Numbered from the stretch's first letter, positions 1 to 8,907 are shown. The stretch is 9,835 nucleotides of DNA from Agrobacterium fabrum (GCA_003241215.1 QFOL01000137.1:1-9835); one strand, 5' to 3'. The notes: a model not told the origin generated them from the sequence alone. Made by a program: numbers and translations.

Positions 1-1332
<1,332 letters not shown>

Positions 1333-1602
1333 GGGGCGAAAATTCAACGTAGTATCCGCGAATCGACTTCATCTGCTTGTCGTGCCACTCGCTATTATCG
1401 ATGCGAGCCGCACGCACCACACATGGCAATGCCCGCCGACAAAGGCAATAGGCCTCATCCGTAAACTCGCCTAAGGGGAATTGGTAGCCGAATTTTTCGT
1501 TCAGATTCAGTGGCTTGAAGGCCAAAAAAGAATCCGGCGAAAATGGAATCGATTCGGCTGCGGAACAGTCTGCGAACGAATCGAATACGAATCGCTGACT
1601 CT

Positions 1603-1617
1603 CCCGGATTCAGCTTT
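1603..1617. repeat. 15-base direct repeat, copy 1
   Basis: The sequence CCCGGATTCAGCTTT at 1603-1617 recurs exactly at 1686-1700, with starts 83 bases apart. The first nine bases of each copy are also complementary to GAATCCGGG at 1667-1675, which ties the repeat to the hairpin system described next to it. Confidence 0.8.
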
Positions 1618-1666
1618 TGTTCTCCGCAATATCTGGTTGGAGAATCCATATCCCATACCAGATTGT

Positions 1667-1694
1667 GAATCCGGGTAAGTCCTTGCCCGGATTC
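1667..1694. repeat. Perfect 9-bp inverted repeat (hairpin) with an alternative partner
   Basis: GAATCCGGG (1667-1675) pairs perfectly with CCCGGATTC (1686-1694) across a 10-base loop. The same arm could instead pair with the identical CCCGGATTC at 1603-1611, enclosing smaller inverted repeats: TTCTCC/GGAGAA (1620-1625, 1639-1644) and ATCTGGT/ACCAGAT (1631-1637, 1657-1663). These last two overlap in part and cannot all be nested at once, so several folds compete. No T-run follows on either strand, so a simple terminator is unlikely. Confidence 0.6.
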
Positions 1695-1700
1695 AGCTTT
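1686..1700. repeat. 15-base direct repeat, copy 2
   Basis: Exact second copy of the element at 1603-1617. Its first nine bases (1686-1694) form the right arm of a perfect hairpin with 1667-1675. Confidence 0.8.
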
Positions 1701-1789
1701 CCGTTTCCGGCAAAAGACGAAAACTGCCGTAATCACCTGTCAAGCGACAATTGCGGGGAGGCTTGTTCGCCGCTTCGCGAACGCGCCGA

Positions 1790-3004
1790 TCAAAGCGCCT
1801 CGCCAGCCAAAAGACGCGGCGCATTCGCATCCGTCGTGCCGGCGGCCTGGCCGATGAAATAGGACTTGAGACCCGGCAAACGATCCACCACGCCCAGACC
1901 GAAATCGCGCATGATGCGAATGGGACCGACATCGTTGGAGAACAGCCGGTTCAGCACATCCGTCGTCACGCCCATGCGCAACGTGTCGAAACGCCGCCAG
2001 GACTGGTACCGCTCCAGAACATTGAGGGAGCCGATATCGAGGCCAAGACGGTCCGCCTCAACCACCGTTTCAGCCAGCGCGGCAACGTCCTTGAAGCCGA
2101 GGTTGAGGCCTTGCCCGGAGATCGGGTGAATGCCGTGCGCCGCATCACCGGCAAGCGCAAAACGCGGCGCGACGAAGGAGCGCGCCAGCGTCAGACCCAG
2201 CGGGAAGGCGCGACGGGGCCCGACCGGACGGACAGGACCGAGCTTGTGACCGAACCGGCGCTCCAGCTCTTCCTCGAACACCAGATCGTCGGAGGCGATC
2301 AGCCTGTCGGCATCGGCGGTGCGTTCGGTCCAGACGAGCGACGAACGGTTTCCCTTCAGCGGCAGAATGGCGAAAGGGCCGGAGGGCAGGAAATGTTCCT
2401 CGGCACAGCCCTCATGCGGCCGCTCATGCTCAACAGTTGTGACGATGCCGGACTGATCGTAAGCCCAGTGCACGGTCTTGATGCCCGCCATGTCCCTGAG
2501 AGCCGAGCGAACGCCGTCGCAGGCGATGAGCAATCGCGATTCCAGCACCGAATTGTCGGAAAGGGTGATGGCCGTTGATTGCGGCCCCGCGGTAAAACCG
2601 GAAACGCTGAGACCATGATGGATTTCAATGCCGAGACGGTCACACAGACCCCGGAGCGCACCCACCATGGCAACGTTCGGAACCATATGGGCAAAGGGCC
2701 GGCCCTCCTCCACCGCACCGTCAAAGGTGAGGAACACCGGTCGCACGGGATCGGCCGTCTTCGAATCGGTGACGACCATCTTGTGGATCGGCTGCGCCTC
2801 CGGCTCGATCTCGTTCCAGATGCCGAAAACATCGAGCATCCGGGTGGCCGCCGCAATGATGGCGGAGGCACGGACGTCCTTCTTCCAGACATCCTCGGAA
2901 GCGGCTTCAATCACCTGCACGTTGAGGTGCGGCGCAGCCTGCTTGATTGCGACAGCAGCGGAAAGACCGACATATCCGCCACCTGCAACTACCACGTCCA
3001 GCAT
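1790..3004 (-). CDS. UbiH/COQ6-family FAD-dependent ubiquinone biosynthesis hydroxylase
   Basis: A 404-residue flavoprotein monooxygenase of the UbiH/UbiF/VisC/COQ6 family, expected to hydroxylate the aromatic ring of a ubiquinone precursor using FAD, NAD(P)H and O2, probably at the membrane. Three family signatures are visible: the N-terminal dinucleotide-binding GGGYVG (residues 8-13), the DG motif in ACDGVRSALRD (161-171) and the FAD-binding GD motif AGDAAHGIHPISGQGLNLG (285-303). Length is normal for the family. An in-frame ATG exists at 3055, but the ATG at 3004 has GAGGAG seven bases upstream and places the GxGxxG loop directly after the first strand, as family members do. Which ring position it acts on (UbiH, UbiF, UbiI or the broader-range alphaproteobacterial UbiL) cannot be told from sequence alone, so no symbol is given. 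It diverges from tesB across 86 bases. Confidence 0.9.
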   Translation of the reverse strand: MLDVVVAGGGYVGLSAAVAIKQAAPHLNVQVIEAASEDVWKKDVRASAIIAAATRMLDVFGIWNEIEPEAQPIHKMVVTDSKTADPVRPVFLTFDGAVEEGRPFAHMVPNVAMVGALRGLCDRLGIEIHHGLSVSGFTAGPQSTAITLSDNSVLESRLLIACDGVRSALRDMAGIKTVHWAYDQSGIVTTVEHERPHEGCAEEHFLPSGPFAILPLKGNRSSLVWTERTADADRLIASDDLVFEEELERRFGHKLGPVRPVGPRRAFPLGLTLARSFVAPRFALAGDAAHGIHPISGQGLNLGFKDVAALAETVVEADRLGLDIGSLNVLERYQSWRRFDTLRMGVTTDVLNRLFSNDVGPIRIMRDFGLGVVDRLPGLKSYFIGQAAGTTDANAPRLLAGEAL

Positions 3005-3011
3005 CGCGCTT

Positions 3012-3017
3012 CTCCTC
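3012..3017 (-). promoter_or_regulatory. Ribosome binding site fixing the ubiH-like start
   Basis: On the minus strand GAGGAG (3017 to 3012) stands seven bases before the ATG at 3004. It is a much better start signal than anything near the in-frame ATGs at 3055, 3037 or 3034, so the shorter protein is preferred. Confidence 0.8.
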
Positions 3018-3021
3018 AAAT

Positions 3022-3050
3022 CTTGTGCACGCATCATCGGCGCACTATAG
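3022..3050 (+). promoter_or_regulatory. Probable sigma-70-type promoter for tesB
   Basis: CTTGTG (3022-3027) and CTATAG (3045-3050) are separated by exactly 17 bases. This resembles the rhizobial housekeeping consensus CTTGAC-N17-CTATAT. Transcription would begin near 3056-3058 and give a leader of roughly 35 bases before the tesB ATG. CTATAG is its own reverse complement, so it could also act as a -10 for the divergent ubiH-like gene, but I see no good -35 for that direction. Confidence 0.55.
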
Positions 3051-3090
3051 ACCATGTGACGTCTTCCTACAGCCGCAGCAGGTCGAAAAA

Positions 3091-3975
3091 ATGTCGCATC
3101 CCTTGCAAACGTCAGACCCGATGGTCAATCTCATTGCCACGCTCGATCTCGAGAAGCTGGAGGAGAACCTCTACCGGGGCGAAAGTCCGCAGATCGGCTG
3201 GCAGCGGGTTTTTGGCGGCCAGGTCATCGCACAGGCCCTGATCGCCGCGCAAAAAACAGTGGAAGACGACCGCCTGGTGCATTCGCTGCATGCCTATTTC
3301 ATGCGCCCCGGCGATCCGCTCGTGCCTATCGTCTATCAGGTGGAACGTATCCGCGACGGCGCAAGCTTCTGTACCCGGCGCGTGGTCGCCATCCAGCATG
3401 GCAAGGCGATTTTTTCCATGTCGGCCTCGTTTCAGATCTTCGAGGACGGCTTCGACCATCAGATCAGAATGCCGGACGTGACGCCGCCTGAAAAACTGAT
3501 GAGCGAGGAACAGATGCAGGCGGCCTTTCTTGCCAAGGCGCCCGCTTCCATCCGCAAATACTGGAGCAACAAGCGGCCGATCGAGATAAGGCCGGTTTCG
3601 CTGACACACTACATCTCCAAGGAAAAGCTCGAACCGCGGCAGGATATCTGGGTTCGCGCCGTCGGCGATGTACCTGACGATCCGTGCCTGCAATCGGCCA
3701 TTCTCGCTTATCTCTCCGACATGACCCTGCTCGACACCTCGCTTTACGCCCATGGCACGACCATCTTTGATCCGTCCATTCAGGTCGCAAGCCTCGATCA
3801 CGCCATGTGGTTTCATCGCCCCTGCCGGCTGGATGACTGGCTGCTCTACGCACAGGACAGCCCCAGCGCCTCCGGTGCCCGCGGTTTGACCCGTGGCAAT
3901 ATTTTCACCAGACAGGGTCAACTGGTCGCCTCCGTGGCGCAGGAAGGTTTGATCCGCAAAAGGGCAAATGATTAA
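3091..3975 (+). CDS. tesB: Acyl-CoA thioesterase II
   Basis: A 294-residue TesB-family protein with the expected double hotdog architecture, which hydrolyses acyl-CoA thioesters to free fatty acid and CoA in the cytoplasm. Recognisable blocks are YRGESPQIGWQRVFGGQVIAQ near residues 28-48 (first hotdog), LHAYFMRPGDP (66-76), and the second hotdog with AYLSDMTLLDT (206-216) and DHAMWFHRP (236-244). The catalytic residues described for E. coli TesB (Asp204, Thr228, Gln278) map to Asp210, Ser234 and Gln284; Ser for Thr is conservative and keeps the hydroxyl. The frame is open upstream to 2947, but that part overlaps ubiH on the other strand and lacks TesB similarity. The ATG at 3091 has an AGG eight bases upstream and gives the usual family length. 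Met11 is a possible later start. Confidence 0.93.
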   Translation: MSHPLQTSDPMVNLIATLDLEKLEENLYRGESPQIGWQRVFGGQVIAQALIAAQKTVEDDRLVHSLHAYFMRPGDPLVPIVYQVERIRDGASFCTRRVVAIQHGKAIFSMSASFQIFEDGFDHQIRMPDVTPPEKLMSEEQMQAAFLAKAPASIRKYWSNKRPIEIRPVSLTHYISKEKLEPRQDIWVRAVGDVPDDPCLQSAILAYLSDMTLLDTSLYAHGTTIFDPSIQVASLDHAMWFHRPCRLDDWLLYAQDSPSASGARGLTRGNIFTRQGQLVASVAQEGLIRKRAND

Positions 3976-4068
3976 ATAATGCGCTTTTTTTGAAAATCGC
4001 ACATTTAATAGACGAAAATTGCGCGGCTTCGTGCCCGTTTTTCAGACGCCTGTCATATAAATTTTATA

Positions 4069-4081
4069 TTTCAATAAGTTA
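4069..4081 (+). promoter_or_regulatory. Possible IHF site upstream of the glnK promoter
   Basis: TTTCAATAAGTTA differs from the IHF consensus WATCAA-N4-TTR at one position and lies in an AT-rich stretch about 18 bases before the -24 element. IHF bending between activator and sigma-54 promoter is common at Ntr-controlled genes. The consensus is loose, so this match is suggestive only. Confidence 0.3.
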
Positions 4082-4098
4082 GAAGAACCATCCAAAAC

Positions 4099-4114
4099 TG
4101 GCACGCCCTTTGAA
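4099..4114 (+). promoter_or_regulatory. Sigma-54 (RpoN) -24/-12 promoter of glnK-amtB
   Basis: TGGCACG-N4-TTGAA fits the RpoN pattern TGGCACG-N4-TTGCW with the correct ten bases between the -24 GG (4100-4101) and the -12 dinucleotide (4112-4113). The -12 pair reads GA instead of the near-invariant GC, which may weaken it. Transcription would start near 4125, leaving a leader of about 75 bases before glnK. An RpoN/NtrC promoter is what is known for glnK-amtB in many Proteobacteria, which supports the call. Confidence 0.7.
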
Positions 4115-4140
4115 TGTATCTCCGCAGTCGCTGTTACTGA

Positions 4141-4539
<399 letters not shown>

Positions 4540-4568
4540 AGCACGGCTGACAGGGGAGTTTTCCAACT

Positions 4569-5981
4569 ATGCAACTCAACAAGTTTTTGACGCTCGGCAA
4601 GCTGGGCGCCGGTGCGGCGGCCCTGATGGCCCCCGCCATCGCCTTTGCCCAGGAGGCTGCGCCGGCAGCAGCCGCACCGGCAATGACGGTCGACAAGGGT
4701 GACACCACCTGGATGCTGATCTCGACAATCCTCGTCCTTCTCATGATCGTACCCGGCCTGGCGCTTTTTTATGGTGGCCTCGTGCGCACCAAAAACATGC
4801 TGTCGGTTCTGATGCAGGTCATGATGATTGCGGCCGTCGCCATGATCATCTGGGTCACATACGGCTATTCGCTCGCTTTCACGGATGGCGGCTCGCTCAA
4901 CAGCTTCGTCGGCGGCTTCTCGAAGATGTTCCTTGCCGGTGTCGATACGACGACCCTGTCGGAAAGCTTCACCAAGGGCGCGGCCATTCCTGAACTGGTC
5001 TTCGTCTGCTTCCAGATGACATTTGCCGCCATCACACCGGCGCTGATCGTCGGCGCATTTGCCGAACGAATCAAATTTTCGGCTGTCATCCTCTTTACCA
5101 TCCTGTGGCTGACCTTCGTTTATTTCCCGATCGCGCACATGGTCTGGTTCTGGGGCGGCCCTAGCGCCTATGACGGCCCGACCGGCCTTATCTTCGGTTT
5201 CGGCGCAATCGACTTTGCCGGCGGCACCGTCGTTCACATCAATGCCGGTATTGCCGGTCTCGTTGGCGCCATCATGGTCGGAAAACGCACAGGCTTCGGC
5301 AAAGACATGATGGCTCCGCACTCCATGACGCTGACCATGGTCGGCGCGGCCCTTCTTTGGGTGGGCTGGTTCGGCTTCAACGCCGGTTCCAATCTGGAAT
5401 CCAATGCTTACGCCGCACTTGCGATGATCAACACCTTCGTTGCAACAGCTGGCGCCATCGTTTCCTGGGCGCTGGTTGAAAACTTCACCCGTGGCAAAGC
5501 CTCCATGCTTGGCGCTGCTTCCGGCGCCGTCGCCGGTCTCGTCGTTATTACGCCTGCCGCCGGTTTCGTCGGTCCGATGGGCGCAATCATCATGGGCCTC
5601 ATCGTTTCGCCTGCCTGCTACTTCTTCGTCTCCACCGTGAAGAACAAGTTCGGCTATGACGATACGGCGGACGTCTTTGGTGTACACGGCATAGGCGGTA
5701 TTCTCGGCGCGCTGCTCACCGGCGTATTCGTCAATCCGGCTCTCGGCGGCGCCGGCATCGTGGATTATTCCACGGCCGACTTCGCAGCCAGCTACGCAGG
5801 TACGGCAACGCAGGTATGGGCGCAGGCCAAGGGCGTCCTCGTAACGATCCTGTGGTCCGGTATCGGCTCCGCCATCCTCTACAAGATCGTCGATGTGATC
5901 GTCGGCCTCAGGGTTCCGGTCGAAGCCGAGCGCGAAGGTCTCGACCTCGCGACCCACGGCGAAGCCGCCTACCATTCCTGA
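4569..5981 (+). CDS. amtB: Ammonium transporter AmtB
   Basis: A 470-residue Amt/Mep/Rh-family inner-membrane channel for ammonium uptake. Residues 1-27 look like a cleavable signal peptide ending AIAFA before QEA, followed by an Ala/Pro-rich stretch and about 11 membrane segments. The pore residues known from E. coli AmtB are present: the twin histidines in VVHINAG (His223) and FGVHGIGG (His373), the ammonium-site Asp215 in AIDFAGG, the gate phenylalanines Phe152 and Phe270, and Trp193 and Ser274 of the outer recruitment site. The C-terminal tail EREGLDLATHGEAAY (454-468) is the conserved region needed for GlnK control. GGGGAG stands ten bases before the ATG. It is co-transcribed with glnK and ends at a strong terminator. 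Confidence 0.97.
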   Translation: MQLNKFLTLGKLGAGAAALMAPAIAFAQEAAPAAAAPAMTVDKGDTTWMLISTILVLLMIVPGLALFYGGLVRTKNMLSVLMQVMMIAAVAMIIWVTYGYSLAFTDGGSLNSFVGGFSKMFLAGVDTTTLSESFTKGAAIPELVFVCFQMTFAAITPALIVGAFAERIKFSAVILFTILWLTFVYFPIAHMVWFWGGPSAYDGPTGLIFGFGAIDFAGGTVVHINAGIAGLVGAIMVGKRTGFGKDMMAPHSMTLTMVGAALLWVGWFGFNAGSNLESNAYAALAMINTFVATAGAIVSWALVENFTRGKASMLGAASGAVAGLVVITPAAGFVGPMGAIIMGLIVSPACYFFVSTVKNKFGYDDTADVFGVHGIGGILGALLTGVFVNPALGGAGIVDYSTADFAASYAGTATQVWAQAKGVLVTILWSGIGSAILYKIVDVIVGLRVPVEAEREGLDLATHGEAAYHS

Positions 5982-6020
5982 TATCAGGGAAAAGGGCTTC
6001 TCCATCCCTTTCCCAAAAGG

Positions 6021-6049
6021 AAGGCCCGCTCCGGCGGGCCTTTTTCTTT
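6021..6049 (+). terminator. Intrinsic terminator of glnK-amtB
   Basis: AAGGCCCGC (6021-6029) pairs with GCGGGCCTT (6034-6042) around a TCCG loop, giving a nine-pair GC-rich stem running straight into TTTTTCTTT (6041-6049). It lies about 40 bases after the amtB stop and separates this operon from ftsK. Confidence 0.93.
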
Positions 6050-6189
6050 GCCGCCAATCTGCGACCGGCCTCAAAAAACCGCATGGTTAACACGACATTA
6101 ACCAGCGAGCGGTTAGTTTTCCCTGTCAATCCGGGATCAGGTCTCCTGCCGGGATCTTGCCGAAACCACAAAACAACGGGTTCAGGGAC
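6050..6189 (+). promoter_or_regulatory. ftsK upstream region
   Basis: About 140 bases between the amtB terminator and the ftsK start. It carries a CtrA box (listed separately), a further GGTTAG half-site-like hexamer at 6111-6116, and the octamer CCGGGATC twice (6131-6138 and 6149-6156), 18 bases apart on the same strand. I could not identify a clear -35/-10 pair. Confidence 0.5.
6087..6102 (+). promoter_or_regulatory. CtrA binding site (TTAA-N7-TTAAC)
   Basis: TTAA (6087-6090), seven bases, then TTAAC (6098-6102) is a perfect match to the CtrA consensus known from Caulobacter and used in rhizobia. The flanks extend it to GGTTAA-N7-TTAACC, a perfect dyad. It lies about 90 bases upstream of the ftsK start. 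CtrA is the master cell-cycle response regulator of Alphaproteobacteria, so control of a division gene is plausible; whether it activates or represses cannot be seen. Confidence 0.65.
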
Positions 6190-8862
6190 ATGGGCAGAAT
6201 GCATTCTCCGACATTCGATGGTCGTCACACGCGCTTCGTGCTGACGGCGTTTTTCGTGCGTCAGATCATGGCTCTCGCCGGTTTCGCCCTGCTGGCCACG
6301 ATTTCGCTCGGCATTGCCGCACTCGCGACATGGAACGTGGCGGATCCGAGCCTCTCCTACGCCACGGGAAACCAGCCCACCAATCTCCTGGGTTACAGCG
6401 GCGCGATCTTCGCCGATATCGTGATGCAGTTCCTCGGGCTTTCCGCCATCATCTCGCTCCTGCCCGTCATCGCCTGGGCGATCGCCCTGATCGCCGGACG
6501 CAGGTTCAATCGCATACCCGCCCGTATCGTCGCCTGGATTGCAGGAGCCATCGTCTGCGCCGCGTCGCTCGGCTGTTTTCCGGCTCCCGTCACATGGCCC
6601 CTGCCGAACGGCATCGGCGGCGTCATCGGTGACATGATCCTGCGCTTTCCCGCCCTTTTCATCGGCGCCTACCCTACCGGCACCATTGCCACGGTACTGG
6701 GTGTCATATTTGCAGCGCCAGCCGCCTGGCTGATGCTGTTTGCAGCCGGTATTGTCGGCGGCCTGGATGATGAACTCGAGCGGGAAGATACCGCCCCGGT
6801 CGCCAGCAAGGCCCGTGCCGCCCGCGAGGCCGAAGAGGACGATGAAGACGACGGCGAAGGCTTCTTCGCCAACATGCTCGCCTTCGGCGCGCTGGCGCAT
6901 TACTGGTATATCACCCAGGCCCGTTTCCGCCGACTGTTCGGCCTGAAGTCGAAATCCCTGCAGGACGAATTCGAACACCCCTACGATTTCAACGAATATG
7001 AATTCGGGACGCTGAACGAACCTTCGCGCCTCAAGACCGCGATCAACCGCCTCGACCAGCGCGCGGAACCGTCCTTCGAAGAACGCGCCGCATCGCGCCG
7101 GCAGATGTCTCCCCCATCCATCGCGCTCGATCACGACGACGACATGGATGATGAGCCGCCCTTCGACGCGGACGAACGCCGCCTGCCGAACGGCATTCTG
7201 TCCGACGAAGAAACCGACCAGAAATTCACCGCCAGACAGGCGCCTGGACGTGGGCAGCCCAGAATAACCGCCCCTTCCGCACGCCCGAAGCCAAGCGAGC
7301 GCGTGGCGCGTGAAGCGCAGGCCTCCTTCATCGCCGCCGACGGTTTCCAGCTGCCCACCGTCCATCTTCTGGCCGAACCGAAGAATGTCGTGCGCGACAA
7401 CATGCTGAGTGAAGAAGTGCTCGAGCAGAATGCCCGCCTTCTGGAGGGTGTTCTCGAGGATTTCGGCGTCAAGGGCGAAATCATCCATGTTCGGCCCGGC
7501 CCGGTCGTCACGCTTTATGAACTGGAACCCGCGCCCGGCATCAAATCCTCGCGTGTCATCGGTCTTGCCGATGACATCGCCCGCTCCATGAGCGCGATTG
7601 CCGCCCGTGTCGCCGTCGTTCCCGGCCGCAATGCCATCGGCATCGAACTGCCGAACCAGACGCGCGAAACCGTGTTCCTGCGGGAACTGATCGGCAGCCG
7701 CGATTTCGAAAACAGCAAGGCAAAGCTTGCCATGGCGCTCGGCAAGACCATCGGCGGCGAGCCTGTTATCGCCGATCTTGCCAAGATGCCGCATCTTCTC
7801 GTCGCCGGCACCACCGGCTCGGGCAAGTCGGTCGCCATCAACACCATGATCCTGTCGCTGCTCTACCGCATGTCGCCGGAACAGTGCCGCCTGATCATGA
7901 TCGATCCTAAAATGCTGGAACTGTCGATCTATGACGGCATTCCGCACCTGCTTTCCCCTGTGGTCACCGATCCGAAAAAGGCCGTCGTGGCGCTCAAGTG
8001 GACGGTGCGCGAGATGGAGGAGCGCTACAAGAAGATGTCGAAGATCGGCGTGCGCAACATCGACGGCTTCAACAGCCGCGTGCAGCAGGCGCTCGACAAG
8101 GGCGAAATCCTCACCCGCACGGTGCAGACCGGTTTCGACCGCCAGACCGGCGAAGCGATCTACGAGACGGAAGAATTCGACCTGAAGCCCCTGCCCTATA
8201 TCGTCGTCATCATCGACGAAATGGCCGACCTGATGATGGTCGCCGGCAAGGACATCGAAGGCGCGGTGCAGCGCCTGGCGCAGATGGCGCGCGCCGCTGG
8301 CATCCACGTCATCATGGCCACCCAGCGTCCGTCGGTCGATGTCATCACCGGCACGATCAAGGCCAACTTCCCGACCCGCATCTCGTTCCAGGTCACCTCG
8401 AAGATCGACAGCCGCACGATCCTTGGCGAGCAGGGCGCCGAGCAGCTGCTCGGCATGGGCGACATGCTCTATATGGCAGGCGGCGGACGCATCCAGCGTG
8501 TGCACGGCCCCTTCGTCTCGGATAATGAGGTGGAGGAAATCGTCGCCTATCTGAAGACACAGGGGGCGCCGGAATATCTGGAAGCAATCACCGAGGAAGA
8601 CGACGAGGAAGGCAATGGCGGCGGCCCGGCCGGCGCCGGCAATTTCTCCGATTCCGAGGACCCCTACGATCAGGCCGTGGCCGTCGTACTTCGCGATGGC
8701 AAGGCCTCCACCTCCTATGTGCAGCGACGTCTCGGCATCGGTTACAACCGCGCTGCCTCGCTGATCGAGCGCATGGAGCAGGAGGGCATCATCGGCCCCG
8801 CCAACCACGCCGGAAAACGCGAAATACTCGTGCCGACGGAAGCAGACATCATCGAGCGGTAA
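6190..8862 (+). CDS. ftsK: Septal DNA translocase FtsK
   Basis: An 890-residue FtsK/SpoIIIE-family translocase that pumps chromosomal DNA at the division septum. The N-terminal domain has about four membrane segments (residues 26-48, 72-102, 111-130, 163-190), followed by a highly acidic stretch (about 214-225) and a variable linker to about 380. The motor carries Walker A GTTGSGKS (540-547) and Walker [12 protein letters not shown] with Asp676-Glu677, then [13 protein letters not shown] and the [20 protein letters not shown] block. A C-terminal winged-helix gamma domain begins near residue 823 ([10 protein letters not shown]) and contains [22 protein letters not shown], which reads the KOPS orienting motifs and contacts XerD. 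A second acidic, Gly-rich link separates motor and gamma. The frame is open from a TTG at 6157; I chose the ATG at 6190. The ATG at 6199, with AGGGA ten bases upstream, is an equally plausible start (887 residues). Confidence 0.95.
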   Translation: MGRMHSPTFDGRHTRFVLTAFFVRQIMALAGFALLATISLGIAALATWNVADPSLSYATGNQPTNLLGYSGAIFADIVMQFLGLSAIISLLPVIAWAIALIAGRRFNRIPARIVAWIAGAIVCAASLGCFPAPVTWPLPNGIGGVIGDMILRFPALFIGAYPTGTIATVLGVIFAAPAAWLMLFAAGIVGGLDDELEREDTAPVASKARAAREAEEDDEDDGEGFFANMLAFGALAHYWYITQARFRRLFGLKSKSLQDEFEHPYDFNEYEFGTLNEPSRLKTAINRLDQRAEPSFEERAASRRQMSPPSIALDHDDDMDDEPPFDADERRLPNGILSDEETDQKFTARQAPGRGQPRITAPSARPKPSERVAREAQASFIAADGFQLPTVHLLAEPKNVVRDNMLSEEVLEQNARLLEGVLEDFGVKGEIIHVRPGPVVTLYELEPAPGIKSSRVIGLADDIARSMSAIAARVAVVPGRNAIGIELPNQTRETVFLRELIGSRDFENSKAKLAMALGKTIGGEPVIADLAKMPHLLVAGTTGSGKSVAINTMILSLLYRMSPEQCRLIMIDPKMLELSIYDGIPHLLSPVVTDPKKAVVALKWTVREMEERYKKMSKIGVRNIDGFNSRVQQALDKGEILTRTVQTGFDRQTGEAIYETEEFDLKPLPYIVVIIDEMADLMMVAGKDIEGAVQRLAQMARAAGIHVIMATQRPSVDVITGTIKANFPTRISFQVTSKIDSRTILGEQGAEQLLGMGDMLYMAGGGRIQRVHGPFVSDNEVEEIVAYLKTQGAPEYLEAITEEDDEEGNGGGPAGAGNFSDSEDPYDQAVAVVLRDGKASTSYVQRRLGIGYNRAASLIERMEQEGIIGPANHAGKREILVPTEADIIER

Positions 8863-8864
8863 TA

Positions 8865-8907
8865 CATGTCGCCCGAAAGTGTGTAGCGGTTTCGGGATAA
8901 CGACATG
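8865..8907. repeat. Rhizobial-type intergenic palindromic element
   Basis: Immediately after the ftsK stop, CATGTCG (8865-8871) pairs with CGACATG (8901-8907), and CCCGAAA (8872-8878) with TTTCGGG (8890-8896). The result is a 14-pair stem with a four-base bulge (ATAA) and an 11-base loop. From memory, very similar sequences (agcggtttcgggataacgac and variants) occur at many intergenic sites in Agrobacterium and Rhizobium genomes, so I regard this as one copy of a dispersed family. It may act in mRNA 3'-end stability or termination for ftsK. No T-run follows. Confidence 0.65.

Larger units (their letters stand above)
1504..1694. promoter_or_regulatory. Cluster of 11 GANTC (CcrM methylation) sites
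   Basis: GANTC pentamers start at 1504, 1530, 1546, 1551, 1578, 1589, 1597, 1607, 1642, 1667 and 1690. Random expectation is about one per 256 bases, so this is more than tenfold enrichment. GANTC is the target of the cell-cycle adenine methyltransferase CcrM in Alphaproteobacteria, and such sites near promoters can make transcription depend on methylation state. Two of them form the palindrome GAATCGATTC at 1546-1555. The density is seen directly in the sequence; a regulatory role is inference. Part of the count comes from the repeated CCCGGATTC unit. Confidence 0.5.
1333..1789. other. 457-base intergenic region without a convincing gene; GANTC-rich and repeat-rich
   Basis: This gap lies between the end of the ubiH-like gene and the start of the helicase, both on the minus strand. 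Short open frames exist on both strands but have TTG or GTG starts, poor ribosome binding sites and mixed third-position composition, so I do not call them genes. The stretch is clearly more AT-rich than the flanking genes. It holds 11 GANTC pentamers between 1504 and 1694, a 15-base direct repeat and several inverted repeats (listed separately). The inverted repeat GTTCGC/GCGAAC at 1765-1770 and 1777-1782 lies just after the ubiH stop, but no T-run follows it, so it is not a standard intrinsic terminator. The region probably contains the helicase promoter or 5' leader; I could not identify a convincing -35/-10 pair. Confidence 0.6.

Noticed and set aside
1524..1555. Possible minus-strand terminator for ubiH: GAATCGATTC region followed by a six-T run
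   Set aside because: The only stem adjacent to the T-run is about five pairs with a long loop. It is too weak to call, and lies over 230 bases after the stop.
1455..1736. 93-codon minus-strand and 65-codon plus-strand (1481-1678) small frames in the gap
   Set aside because: Both need GTG or TTG starts with badly spaced or absent ribosome binding sites, and run through the repeat cluster with no recognisable protein features.
1751..2578. 275-codon plus-strand frame over the ubiH-like gene
   Set aside because: Antisense to a gene with all three flavin monooxygenase motifs; the composition is typical of a shadow frame.
3980..4001. TGCG/CGCA dyad as an NtrC site
   Set aside because: The spacing between half-sites is several bases too long for the NtrC consensus, and the match is limited to four bases per arm.
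3112..4002. 296-codon minus-strand frame over tesB
   Set aside because: Antisense shadow of tesB, with no family features and no ribosome binding site.
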